Source of the DNA: Tubulanus polymorphus
Taxonomy: Eukaryota; Nemertea; Palaeonemertea; Tubulaniformes; Tubulanidae
NCBI RefSeq assembly: GCF_964204645.1
Contig: NC_134030.1
Span: 14,166,447-14,230,446, forward strand
Direction of reading: 5' to 3'
DNA length: 64,000 nt
The position numbers were made by a program, and so were the translations under genes. The notes beneath the pieces were generated by a model. The model worked only from the letters and a program-made list of their open reading frames with translations. It searched no databases and was not told the origin of the DNA. Shown here in pieces: positions 1-12,400 of the stretch (position 1 is its first letter; every line of letters begins with the position of its first letter).

Positions 1-3000
1 TATATATATTATAGTCATATAAATATAGTCTTTAATATTGTAATCTTGGTCGGTTTACTGCATTATATTTGCAGTATTCACTACTAATCCAAGATTAAGA
101 TCAGTCAGTTAACTTGATCAGTTTTTGAAGTTATTGCTGGTCCGATATCAGTCGGTTGATTTGTAGTTTTGACTAACGAGGAATCCAAAGTGTTTCAGTC
201 AAACGTCTCCTATCATTGAGAAATGACTTGAATAGTTAGGAATGTACATCGTACACATGCCAAATTAAGGGTTTAAAAGAAGTTTAAGTGAGAGCCTTAT
301 ACTTATATTGCGCAATTGCCATGATTGATACGAAAACGTTTCTAGAATCGGATGACAATTTATATAGAATTGGAGTCAGATGTGCATTGTTTTGGGAGTG
401 TTCGAACTTCGCTGAATCACTGAATCGTTGATTATTATATTAATTTCGCTGATTTGAAATTACGAATAACGAATCTATTTTGCGGAGAGCAGTAACGGCT
501 TTCGGCTTACGTCATCGGTACTTCGATGTAGTCTTACAGCTTTAATAGTGATTCGCCCTGGCGACCCGAGTTTCAGATATACAGAAAAATATACAAAAAA
601 TCGTGACGATTGTAAGTTGAGCAACGATTGAAATTAAATCATTTGACTGCTGGATGTAATCACAAATAACAAATAAACTGACGCCGAAATAGTCTACCTT
701 TCAATTCAGTTGGTTTTCTATAGTAGCTGTTTGAAAGAGTCTACTGCTGAAAAGTGACTGTTGTAAAACATCTGATGTGCTAGTGTGCTAGCATTTTGAT
801 AGTGCACACTGGCAGTAGATGTGACTGTAACCAACCGATTGTAAACAGCGACTTAGTGATAGTAACTCCTACCACAATAGCTACTCTCAAAACACATCGT
901 TTCTAAAAGTCAACTAGTGAAAAATGACCATTTTGAGATGGCACGGTAATTTCCTGTTCAAAATAGCCACATCTGTTAAAGATTTGCAGTGATACGTGAC
1001 AGGGTCAAAGGTACTGTTAAACCCCATATGCTTTGTATACAGAACTCTGTATGCTTTGAATACAGTTCTGTCAATAGAAATCCTAGTTTCTGAGTTGCTA
1101 AGAACCCCCTAAATTATATCTCGCTCAACAAAATGGGAATAACCAATAGGGAAACTATTGATTTATATAACATCATTATGGATTAAATCCGTTAAAACAA
1201 GTATTGTGCCAGATCTAATTTGGAATTTTATGATTTTTGTTTTATATTTGCGATTATAAAACATGCTGGTGCATTCATACTGTCATAAATCTTTGATTCT
1301 GTAGAAATGAATTTGTCTTCAAGCATATATGAGAGACGAAAATAAAAATAAAATCATATGTTCATGAAATGGATTATGTCTTTAGATCTCTTTACCTGGA
1401 TGAAAGACTACAAAAAATTTTCCAAAAAAATTTATCTAAAATACTTAGAATTAGCCTACAATTATTGTTTATTTTGATACAATCAATTTTTAAGTAATCC
1501 ATGTGATGTTCACTTTGTCACGCTGTTCTCTGCTTGTTCGTTTATGAATATTGAACCCTTTTATCGCTTGTTAGAATTGATATACCTTAACCGAAATTTC
1601 ATTTCTTAGTTATACAGTTTGGTTGAAATGATATTACAACTTCTAATATAAGATCAAAATATTAGTGCATTATATTCTAATCTAATACCCATTACTTACT
1701 GAGCATATGCTAGTGAGAATAAGCCTAACAATTATCACTTTGATTGAATGAATACTGAAATAAATTCAGTTGAGATGTTCACGTAGTTTTGAAATCAGTT
1801 ATTCCAATTTGATTAAAAAAAACCTCTTCTGGTCTAAGTAATAGAATGCAAGGCTGAAATTTCAGTTTTACATGCTTTCCTACTTTGTTGAGTAAATTGT
1901 TTGTATAGGTTATCAAAAGCCCAGAAGCAGCTATCAGTCAACAGGTGAATTACACTGGCTAACTAGACAGTGATTGATGAACGAATAAACAAACTGCACT
2001 GACCACCAAAAATAATGACCTCTTAATAGTATTTAACTTAGCACCTCGAAACTCTATTTGAAGATTCCAATGAAATAAAATGCCAATGAATCGCTGAATT
2101 TTAAGGTACTTTATCAGTTTTTCTCCAATATAACTCATTTTCTCAAATTATCTTAAAATAAAAACTACTTTTATATCAGTGGATCCATATTCTACGACAG
2201 AAGTGCATTCATAGTAAGAATAACGTTACCAATACGTTAAATTGGAAGTGAATGCAGGCTAGGACCAAAAAAGGTGCCGATTTAAGATGCCGATATGCAG
2301 AGAATCTCTCCCGTAGCGTCTGACACGGTTGCATATACCTTCCGCGGCGACAAGTAAATAATTTTCTATCTAAACGACTACATGACCCAAAGTAGTCGAA
2401 TAGAACACTAATCCGATAAATAAAGATATTCCGCAATAAAAGTAATGATAATTTGTTAACTAATTTACTGCACTCTCGATTTTTATTGGTAAGACTATCT
2501 TCAGAGCTTAACTGAGTCACTCAAGATACAACTATACCCCAAACTATATCGTGAGAATAGAATTTTCCACTACTTTCTCAGTGTGTTCATGTTGTCACGT
2601 ATCACCGCTAATCTGGCTATTAAGTAAAAGTAGACGTTTAGGCTCAAATGTGTGATAGACATGTTCTTGGATTCAGAGAACAATACAGAGACATGGGGCC
2701 AGGCCCTCATCCACTTTTCTGACGCTTGAACATAATTTTTTTCATCGCCTGCTGTTAAAGGATACCAGTGTAAAACCGTTATTGTCGTATTTCTGCATAG
2801 CGTTACATTCTGAAATTCTTCAACAGGGCTTTTAACCTTCATTTTAATCTTCTTAGCCTCCTTGAATCTATTGTAATCGTTATTATCCTTTTTACATAAA
2901 AAATGCCTGAAATTGTGAGCATATACCATTCCTAATTTCAACTAAGAAAGTGCTCAGAAAGCACCTAAACGCATCTCATTCTTCAAAGACCACACCCCCT

Positions 3001-3780
3001 TCCTTTTGTGCCTTACGCACCTGTGGCCCTTCTCCAAAAGCTAGATTCTCGAACATTTATCTAAATTACTCAATGGCATTTATTTCAAGTCTGCCCCCCC
3101 CCCTCGCGATCATGCCATTCTCCAAAAGCATCTTCTTTTCAGTTTGGATTCGCTTGCTAGATTCCCTGTTATAAATAGCGACATGTGCTTCAGATTTGCA
3201 GTGATACGTGACAATATAAACAGCGTATAAACAGTAGTGCAAAACTGTATGCAAACGCTATATAGTTTTCAGGGCAGTTAAAATCTAAACATTCTGAATA
3301 TGCTCTTTGAGGATGTGAAATATATGAGCGATAAAACTCTAACCGATAACCATCGAGCTAAATCTGTTTGTATAATGTGATAAGTTTTGAAGTTTTAAGA
3401 TTAATCGAAATTGCCTTTATTTCATGGCAATAATTTAATGAAAATTCAATTGGAAGAAATGCAGCTTTTTCAAGTATAGGTCAACATTATTTTTGTCATT
3501 AAAATGGTTTATGTTCGGAAAACAGCAAAATTTAATAAAATACTTCAATATTCCGATTTTTAAAAGCTTCAATCATTTCAAAAATTTCAAATTTTCGGTG
3601 TTGTTTTTCCCAATATTCATCTTGAATAATCTGTGACTTTTACTAAGCTGCGTACATATAACCTGTCATAATTCGTGACTTTTAGCAAGCAACATGCATA
3701 AAAAATGATATTATCAGACGTAAGATAAAAACCCACTATTTAAAAATCAAAAGAAATCTAAAATCGTGAATTATTTATTG
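1..3780. other. Intergenic or intronic DNA with no supported gene
   Basis: I see no gene here that I can support. Open frames are short, mostly begin at non-ATG codons and match no family I recognise. The G-patch and C2H2 exons expected upstream of the GPATCH8-like exon were not found by eye. They may be short exons hidden here or may lie before the window. The phrase GATTTGCAGTGATACGTGACA occurs near 982 and again near 3190, which suggests shared interspersed repeat material. Confidence 0.4.
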
Positions 3781-3799
3781 AAACAATCTGAAATGTAAG

Positions 3800-3840
3800 A
3801 ACACGACTTTTCGATCTCACACTAGAGATTATCGTCAGGT
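3800..3840 (-). ncRNA. Hammerhead-type ribozyme motif of the Penelope-like element
   Basis: Read on the minus strand this stretch has CTGACGA, then a stem with arms ATCTC and GAGAT, then GAAA, then a GTC cleavage triplet. This matches the conserved hammerhead core CUGANGA...GAAA...NUH. ACAC just before the core can pair with GTGT just after the cleavage site, giving a four-pair helix I. Helix III is minimal (GAAAAGTC), as in dimer-forming Penelope ribozymes, where the usual palindrome is ACGT; here one base departs from it. Hammerheads in Penelope-like elements are known. Activity of this copy is an inference. Confidence 0.6.
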
Positions 3841-4030
3841 GTGAGATATTGACTGAAAACAGGGGTATATATAATGAGGAGAACAGGTTAATTGAGTAAA
3901 TTGGTGAGTGAGTAACTAATTAGTGTTTGGCAAGGCATGGAGTAATGGAATTTTAGGGGGAAAAGCGATTATTTAAATTGGTACTAATATCTGAGTGACG
4001 AGTAATTAGGGCAGACTCAACTGTGTGGCG

Positions 4031-4426
4031 TTAAGTGTAATTGGTGGAAGTATAAATAATTTCGGCTTTATCAAAATTAAAAGGATGACCAGCTACGCCA
4101 CTAGCCGGTTTTTTATTTATTATATCCATTTTGTGTTCCGAAATTCGAGTTTTTAAATCACGACCAGTTTCTCCAAAGTACATTTTATCACAGCCAAAAC
4201 AAGGAATTTCGTAAACTCCGCAGTCCAAAGGTTTAGATTGATTGTTTTTTACCAAAGTCTTGCTAATTTTGTTATCACACGTGAAAATGATTTGTTTATC
4301 CATTAAAGGGAGAGAGTGACGAAACTTTTCCAAAACAGGTACATATGGAACTACAATGAATTCTGAAATGTGTTTTTTATTTTCTGGAAGTTTAGACTTA
4401 AAGGAAGTACTGAGATAAAATCCCAC
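4031..4426 (-). pseudogene. GIY-YIG endonuclease end of the Penelope-like element
   Basis: A 131-codon open stretch contains GVYEIPCFGCDKMYFGETGR, the GIY-YIG core (here GVY and YFG), followed by a conserved arginine and a histidine in LKTRISEHK. In Penelope-like elements this domain sits at the C terminus and nicks the target for integration. The upstream part with VPYVP and a KISKTL-like linker matches the usual connector after the reverse transcriptase. The frame does not join the RT pieces at higher coordinates, so this is a relic. Confidence 0.75.
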
Positions 4427-4538
4427 TATTTACAGATTAACAGAATTTAAAAACGAGAATTTATTTATTCAAACTAAAATATATAAAAGACATTATCTTA
4501 TTATCCGTTCACCACGTTTGAGTGTGGTTATTGTTCTA

Positions 4539-5440
4539 TTAAAGAAAGTACGAAATAGCGATTTTCAAAATGTGATCAGGGTAAGCCAATTTATTAAGAG
4601 AGTTGGATATGTGGTCAAATTCAGCTGAAAGGAAGGTTTCATCGCAGATCCGCAGTGCACGGAGAAAGAGGCCTTGAACGAGGCCAATTTTGATTGATTT
4701 AGCAGTAAACAAAAAGAAATGGAGATATGCCTCAGCGTTGATCGGTTTACGGTAGACTGAAAAAAACAAATGAGAGTATTTATTGTGGATTAGAACATTT
4801 AAAAACGGAATTTGGTCATTTTGTTCCCATTCAAATGTGAATTTCAAAGATGGATATTGAGAGTTGATGAAGTCAATAAAAGAGTGTAAGAACACAACGT
4901 AAAATCATCAGAAACTAAGCACAGAATGTCATCAAATCATCAGAAACTAAGCACAGAATGTCATCAACACATCTAATCCAGAAGTTAGGTTTAGAGCCAG
5001 CGTAATTGGGGAGAATTTCGGATTCAAAATGTTCAAGAAAAGATTAGCCAAAATGGGGGATTATGGGTTACCCATAGCGAAACCGAAAGAATGTGTCTTG
5101 GAATTGGAAGTATAGATTGGTTGTTCAGAGCTCCAAAAGTTCAAGTAAGCAATCTACAGGAATTGGGAGATCAAGATTGGAGTCCGGGAGTTTTCTTCTT
5201 AATAAATTGAGAGTTGGTTCCAATGGTATGTTTGTAAACAAGGATATAGCGTCGAAAGATATAAATTTTTGGCCATCAGGTTTGAGATTTTTGAGTTTGT
5301 CTAAAAGATCCAAATTGTGCCGAATGTTAGAATCAGAAAAAGTACCCAGAGCCGGGGAGTACTTTAGCCAGATATTTGGACGTAGTTTTTATTCTGAAGA
5401 TATCTTGTTTAAAAGTATTAGTTAAATATTTATGTACCCT
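4539..5440 (-). pseudogene. Reverse transcriptase remnant of the Penelope-like element
   Basis: The minus strand encodes two recognisable pieces. One at 5125-5313 has FISFDAISLFTNIPLEPTL, the RT motif with the first catalytic aspartate. One at 4539-4895 has FTFEWEQNDQIPFLNVLI and FSVYRKP, typical of the palm-to-thumb part. Further upstream, SKYLAKVL is visible in another frame between stops. The catalytic YxDD stretch between the pieces is not readable in one frame, so the gene is broken. It belongs with the GIY-YIG piece at 4031-4426. Confidence 0.7.
4902..4965. repeat. Two-copy 32-bp tandem duplication
   Basis: Two exact adjacent copies beginning AAATCATCAGAAACTAAGCA lie inside the Penelope-like RT remnant, at 4902-4933 and 4934-4965. 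The duplication interrupts the reading frame and probably arose by slippage or unequal repair after the element died. Confidence 0.9.
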
Positions 5441-8400
5441 GTGTTAAAAGTATCAGATGGAGAGGCCCGTGTACTTCTTCACAAAAATAGCATTTTGACC
5501 TTTCAAGGAGATCGGTGTGCAGCAAAGATATACGCGTTACCTCCGCTATGAGATTTTCAGGCAGGTGGGGAATTCGGGTCACCCGGGTCTATAGTCATGA
5601 ACACTGTACTATAACGCCCAGACATCCATCTAAACGATTCCATGCTCGTAGGTACCAGGTTTATAATATCCAGGCAGCAGGCGAATCATTTGGGTCACCT
5701 GCAATGTACTATAACCATAGAAATTTAGCACTGCTATGCTTTAACCAACCAACAGCTGATGGAGTTCATCAGAGCATCCAAACTTTAAATCTCCAGAAAT
5801 CTATCTACTGTTTTATAAGCAGTGGATGCCATGTGTCCCTCTAATCGCCTTCATCAACGCAAACATTAAAAAAATGTGACGATTTTAACTGCTAAATCTG
5901 CCAGCAATCACTTAATACCGTTACTTTTCATAGTTGATATCTTAAAAGTGAGATTGAAACAAATCCTTCCCGGATAAAAGGAACACCTTAAACAGTCACC
6001 TAAAACATATTCATAGTCATATAGTCTTGGATAATTACATGCCACATAATTATTTTAGTTCAGGAATCGAAATTTTTGAAGCTCGGCTTAAAAATCCTCC
6101 GATATTTAACAAGTGTTTTAAAGAACAATGATATTTTTGATAACAGGGTCGAATGGCTTATTTTGAACATTTCATCCAATTCCAAATTGGCTACATATTT
6201 CAGCCTAGATTTCATACTTTTTAGACAGGATGATTTGATATTGTTTTAACACTCAAGAGAAATCTCTCAAGAAAATCAAGATGCGGGGAATATATTTAAG
6301 GCAACGTTTCGCCTAAAAAAATTGAAAAGTCATATTGTATTTCTAATATAACACATGTGCATGATCAGGCCTTATGACAGATAGGCTACTACTCAACTGT
6401 GAAAGCCCTTAAATTCTGCTGACCTGTATTAATTTGTATTAGACAACAAACATAAGTGACTTAAGCAAGGGGACAAAACGCAGACAGCGATTTTATTGTC
6501 TGTATCAATAAAATACATAATTAAGCATATATAGCCTTGGTATTTTTCTGCGCAGAAGTGTGTTTGTTGTTTGAGCTAAATGGATGAATGCCATCTGTAT
6601 AACTGAGCAATAACGTTTTAATGCGATAGAGCTAACCCTCCCTCTCCGTAACTTTCAATCAATCTACGGTCCTAAAACCGTTTCGTATCAATAGATAAAT
6701 TAGATGTAGATGTTGATTTAATTTCCGATAACAGAAACAATTAGTAATCGTACTTTTCTTAAATTCAACTTAAGCCAGACTTTTCTAAGTCTGAGGATTT
6801 TTCTTAGTTCCAAACGATTCGGCTTGTCACCGAATAACCAAGACCTCAATTCTTGTTATATCTTTGTGTTCATTTGTAAAATCTCATGTACATATTCAAG
6901 CACGAATAAAGGACTTCGGTAAGAAACAGATTTTGAGAAAACTGATTCTGATATGTCATCTGTGAGGGAAACGAGACATCAAGCTTAATTGCTGTTCTTG
7001 GTTCGACTCCGTTTTCATAGCCATTTAAAACATAGAAGTGCGCACCCGGTAAATCGAACGGCCGTCTTACCGAGTCAACAGGTCATTTTTTCAAACTCAA
7101 AATAAAATGTTGTTGGCCGCATTGCTCTTCCGGATCGATATTTGAATATTTATTCAAACAAAATCTTTGTTCCGGATATATTTAACATTAAACCAGACAG
7201 GAGAAAGTTAGACACAATTGTGTATATATGTTGATATTTCCTCTGTTCACAAGTTTACAACTGCTTACATCTGTTTTCATAAATTATTTAAACCGTTGTT
7301 GACTCCATCCAACTTGAGTACGTCTACTAACAAACGTCTTGTTTGGTTCTCGCGCGTGGAAACCACGCATATTTTTTTAGTCTATATCTACTTGTTAAAC
7401 TAGACACAACGTAATGATTGACAGTTCAGATAACAGTCTGTTGTTGTGCTGCTAGCGGAAAATTACTCCATTGTAAATAATTTCTTGATTCATAAAATAC
7501 TAAATCATCCTAAAGTAAGGGAATATTCTCCCAACTGAACTCAATTTAAATTGTTTTGAGCCATCATTGACCTCGAACGATGAATTCAATGTAATTTTAA
7601 AACACTGAAAAATAACCAAAATATAGCGGTAAATTTCCGTCAATAAGATTTTATTAATCATGGTATTTAATTGAATTTTAACTGAATTCGGCGAAGTTCA
7701 AACACCCTTCAACCTAGCAAAACAGCTATATCAGTGCGATTATACATTCCTCTGTTAGGAAGAAAATTTTGGTCAAGGCCATTTTCATGTATAGTCAATT
7801 AGCGCACTGTCCTTTAAAACCAAGCAACATGCGATGCTCACAGTGTGCAGACTATTTTTGATCAGCGTGCTCAGTGACGTCACACAGAGCTCCTAAACTG
7901 TAATGATCCAAAAATGGACTAAACTCAATGTATCGGTACAAATCCGAACATGTACACGGCCGGTATTTTACATTTGATACCAACAACCCGTTCATGCAAC
8001 GCACAGACCGCACCAACCCGTGAAGTTTCACCGTTAGTTTCTTATAGTATACATTTGCTCGGACGAAACTTATTTAGTTAACATTCTAACCGTGTGAATC
8101 CCTAGTTTTCGGAATTCCAACATTTTAGGAATTGTGCGCATAAACGCTGCTTTCCAAATGAAATTTGGAATTTAAAGATAATTGTCGTTTTCTAATACAT
8201 CAATTTGAAACTGTCATAGGTTATCACTATAATTGCTATAACACAATTATCCTTCATGATTAAAAGCATAAATACAGTATCGGGAAAGGAAACTAACTCC
8301 ATCCTTTATATTTCAATTCATATTTTGACACAGAATAGCGAACAGTAGGACCTTCTCAAGACGAAATAAAAAACTCTCTGTCCCCACATCTTCAAAATAC

Positions 8401-8489
8401 TGTTTATTTATGGTCATCCAATTAGCCAGTACTTCAAATACTGTAAAAACAACCGACTGGGGTTGGGCCAGTAATCGCAAGCAAAGGTC
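5441..8489. other. No supported feature
   Basis: Apart from short unassignable open frames, such as one at 5515-5844 on the plus strand, I see nothing here that can be named. A GGTTCGACTCC box near 7000 resembles a tRNA B box but has no convincing A box or cloverleaf. Confidence 0.4.
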
Positions 8490-8593
8490 ATGCAGTGAAC
8501 CGACCTAGGCTACAATATTGTAGCCTCGGTCAGTGTTTACAAAAAAAGTTATGCAGTGAACCGACTTAGGTTACAATATTGTAGCCTCGGTCA
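8490..8593. repeat. Two tandem copies of a palindromic unit
   Basis: The unit ATGCAGTGAACCGACYTAGG occurs at 8490 and again at 8551. Each copy contains a near-perfect palindrome built around AGGCTACAATATTGTAGCCT. The copies are about 61 bp apart. Each could form a hairpin of roughly 14 base pairs. Confidence 0.85.
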
Positions 8594-8749
8594 GCGCTAA
8601 CAGCTGAATCACACGTTCTACGCAAACCGCACTGCTAGGTAACAAATTATCTATCATTGCTTTGACCGAAGCATAACCGTTTTTCTTTTTTCAGCTTTAC
8701 AATTGATTCCATGAATTTAATAATTCCATTTTCGAATAATAATGTGTTT

Positions 8750-9180
8750 ATTTTACTTCCGGGTTTTATTTTAAGTTTTGAAATTGTATTTCAAGATCGA
8801 TTTCTGGGAAATCCTTAGTTCAATTTGGTTGAAAAGTATCAAATCCAATTCAGTTTTACTTTATTGAACAAATAAAAGATCAAATCCAATTCAATTTTGT
8901 TTCATTGAGCACATTTCTGAAAATTTGATTCCATTCTGCTTTCAAATCAATAAGACAGAGGGAAACGATTCATCTGAGTTATTTGTTCGTGCCAGCCCTC
9001 GTCTGTGCTACTGAAAACAAGAATGTACTTTGTAAATGATAGGTATTGACTCTTGAGCTTGGCTTTTTTTTGACAAATGTAAACCCACCGAATACTACAT
9101 TTGCAATTTCAAGCAAACCTGACAGGCTGGCTTTAGTGCCCCTTGTGGCTCTTGTTCTATCGAGTTGAACTTTTTTTTTT
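8750..9180. repeat. Dispersed repeat copy, related to 18760-19330
   Basis: This block shares long stretches in the same order with 18760-19330. Shared landmarks are TTTCAAGATCGATTTCTG, AAATCCAATTCAATTTT, TTTATTGAACAAAT and CTGACAGGCTGGC...CTCTTGTT. The copies differ by indels and point changes, so the family is old. No coding capacity is apparent. It lies just upstream of the GPATCH8-like exon, probably in the preceding intron. Confidence 0.75.
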
Positions 9181-9429
9181 TTGATGATTTTACAATCTCA
9201 CCTGTGATGAAAAGACGAGGTATCTTTTTTGCCTCCGATGATTCTCCTATCATAAATCTAAAATTTAAAGATGCCTGAACAATATTAACTGATTCTGTTA
9301 GGGCAGTGGACGATGAAAATGAGTACCTAGTTATGATTATATTATGGCATAGTGAAGCACTCATTGAACTTTAATTGTGAATTCCTGATGTCGATTACAT
9401 AGGATAATGATTTCGTGTTTTATTTCTAG

Positions 9430-12400
9430 TTTGGAGCATGAAGAGAAGACTGTTGCTGTAACTTGTCATATGTATGAGCCCAGTGGAAGAACTAACAATG
9501 GTCTCAATGTCACAGCTACCAGAGACGATGAGAAACCAGCAAGTAAAGAAAATGACGAGAATATAGGTCGAGATGTGGAAAAGAAGATTGAAGATGTTAA
9601 AGATGATTCGAACAAACTGAGTATCATAGATGGGTCATTCATAAAAGTTTTAAGTAAAGATGAAATAACAGAGTTAGAGTGGCCAGTGGAAATGATACAA
9701 CATACAATTGTTGAACCAAAAGTTTCGTACAGTTGTAATCCCCTCTATTTCGATTTCACACAGTTGAGTAAAAAGGAAAAACCAGTTGTAACTGAAACGA
9801 TGATGACGAAAGATTCTGTCATTTTTGATGGCGACAATGATGGTGATGGATTGTACCCTGGAGAGTTGTCACCCAGTAAAAATGCAAGCATTGCATTTGT
9901 TCCACGTCAGCTGGCAACCAAGCAAAAAAAAGAAGATGAAACTCAAAGTAAAGATGAAGAGGAGGCTGATGATGAAAAGGAAATGGAAGAAGTTGATGAC
10001 GGGAAATATCGACACATGAAGAAAAAGAAAAAACGAAAACATAAGCATAAATCTAAGGATGCTTCTACCGTTGTAGAGGAAGAAACATGTGAAAAATCAA
10101 TTTCAAAGAAAAAACATAAACATCGAAAAAAACGGAAGAAATCTAAGCGTGCTGAAGAGAACAAGTCAACGGTACATGTCAATGAAGAAGCCTGTCATAA
10201 CAAAAAGGATAATAAGATGGAAAAAGGAGAAGAAATGAAAGAAGAGGAGGTGGCGGTGAGCGAAATCGAAAAGAAAAAGAAGCATAAACATAAGAAGAAA
10301 AATAAGAAGAAAGAGAAAAAAAAAGAATTAGTTAATGTCCTATTAGAAGATGAAGCAATGGTGCCACCTGTCAGTAATAAACAAACAACAGTTGAGACTA
10401 TGATGGTAAATGCACCCTCTGGTACAGACTCAGAGGAAAAGCATAAACATAAACACCGTCACAAAAAACGTAAGAAACATAAGAAAGAAAAGCAAGAGAA
10501 TGAGCCTGAAAAGAAATTGGAATTTAAGCAAGATGGTATTATGATCAGTGGTGAGGGTAAAGTGAGTGGAAAACGCAAACACGAGGAAAAGTCAGGCTCT
10601 CTAAAAGGGGGCCACAAGCGCATAAAAATTGAAGATGGCCAGCGTAATAAGCAAGGCTGTGAAAGTGAAAACACCACTGCCGAAAAGCCAACAAAAATCA
10701 ATGAAAAGAAAATGGTCACCACAAAAGTGAACCAGAAATTGGGTATAAAAGATACAGCTGTGTCAAAGTGGGATACAAGTGATAGTGAAGTGGAAATCCC
10801 AACCCTGTTGAAAGATGAACCTGATAGCAACAAAGAAAACAAATACAATCATAAACCACGAGATAGTAGCAGCGATGAAGATAGTGATGATTATGAAAGC
10901 AGGCATCGGAGACGGAGCAGGTGTAATTCATATTCAAGTGAAAGTGATCACGGAGGGCGACGTAAACATGCAAGCAAGCGTCGATCATACAGTAGTGACA
11001 GCGATGATTACAAGTCTCTATCACGGTCATACACGCGATCTAGATCATCGAGCCGCTCTCGGTCACGTAGTTACCACCGACGACACCGTAGTTATAGTAG
11101 TTACACGGAAAGCGATGATTACGACCATCGTCGACGATCAGGATCGAGTAGGCGGCATCGACGGCGATCATCATCTTGCAGTCGATCGTATTCCAGTGAC
11201 TACCGACGTAATCGCTCATACTCTCGAAGTAGATCACGGTATTCGAGTTACTCACGGTCACGTAGTCGCTCACGCTCATACTCGCGTTCATATTCGCGGA
11301 GTAGGTCAAGAAGTCGTAACAACCGGCGCCGATATGAAATGAAAAACAGTCCAGCGAAAGAGTTCAGTTCAGTGCTACCGAAGAAAGAACCTAAACCACA
11401 TCGTGAACAGAAGAATGTGGAAGCAAAAACCTTTGAACCAAAAGAACTCGTTATGCCGTTAAACATCAACAAAGATGAGGTCAATGAAAGAGCTCAAGAA
11501 CTACTGAAGAAAATTAAAGAGAAGAAACAATCGTTGAAGGATGCGGATCATGATCCAAATGACTCTGTACCAGTTGGACTGAAATCTGCCGGCCTTATTC
11601 CCAAAAACTGTATTTCTGGGTTGTTAGGTCCTTCTCCAGCCATGTTAGAAAAAGTTCCTGTTCTGCCAGTGATTGGAAAATTGCCAAATTCAAAAAAGCG
11701 TAAAAATTCTGATGACGATGAAAAGGATGGGAATGATAAATCATTAGTTGCAACATGCAGCCCAAATCCAGGAAATATTCCACTTCCGAATAATAATGAT
11801 TCAGTTGATTTGTCTGATATTCAAATGCCGAAATCGAAACCCCCACAGAAAAAAGCAAAGAATAGTGTTAAATCAGAGTTTGAGAATAAGGTCCCTTTAT
11901 GTCGTGGACCTCGTTCAGAAATGGACTCGATACCTCTCCCACCTGCATCGCAAATGAAACCAGATACAGATCAACGCGTTGTGCATCCAGTGACAGCAAT
12001 TCATCCCCTTCCACCTCGTAATGTAGGTCCAAATCTTATGAGAGGACCTGGTCCTGCTCCTGGTCCAATGAGAGGCCCTCCTCCTGGTCTCATGAGACAT
12101 CCGTGTCCTCGCGGTCTTCTTGGACCGGGTATGATGCGACCTGGTATGCCTCCTCGTGGCCCACCAGGTCCCAGAGGACTACCGCCACATATGGGTTCAC
12201 GTGTTCCAATCAACCGAGTACCAGGACTGAGAGGACCTCCACCTCCAAGTTTAGGAGCAAATAATAGTCCATCATCAGGGTCAGCATCACCGCAACCTCA
12301 ACAGGGTAACAATGCTCAGGAACAACAACCACCACATATCCCTCAGCCTCACCCTAATGCTCCTCTACAGATGAATAACAGACCATCTCCTCATCATCCA

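Larger units (their letters stand above)
3780..5440 (-). mobile_element. Penelope-like retroelement, degenerate
   Basis: The minus strand carries broken pieces of a reverse transcriptase followed downstream by a GIY-YIG endonuclease, the order found in endonuclease-bearing Penelope-like elements. A hammerhead-type ribozyme core lies beyond the coding part at 3800-3840, where these elements carry one in their terminal repeats. Frame breaks and an internal 32-bp tandem duplication show that the copy is dead. The 5' boundary near 5440 is only where coding similarity fades; the true ends were not found. Confidence 0.8.

Noticed and set aside
2570-2941. 123-codon minus-strand frame
   Set aside because: It begins at a non-ATG codon, matches no family I recognise and has no gene context. 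A hidden exon cannot be excluded but is not supported.
5515-5844. 109-codon plus-strand frame as a gene
   Set aside because: No recognisable motif, no convincing start context, and it lies beside retroelement debris.
6995-7015. GGTTCGACTCC as a tRNA or tRNA-SINE B box
   Set aside because: No A box or cloverleaf arms are found at the right distance upstream.
9407-9429. ATG at 9407 as the true start of the GPATCH8-like gene
   Set aside because: A good splice acceptor ends at 9429 inside the frame, so the ATG is probably intronic.
10815-11342. 175-codon plus-strand frame inside the GPATCH8-like exon
   Set aside because: It is a shadow frame of the RS/His-rich repetitive coding sequence, with no independent support.
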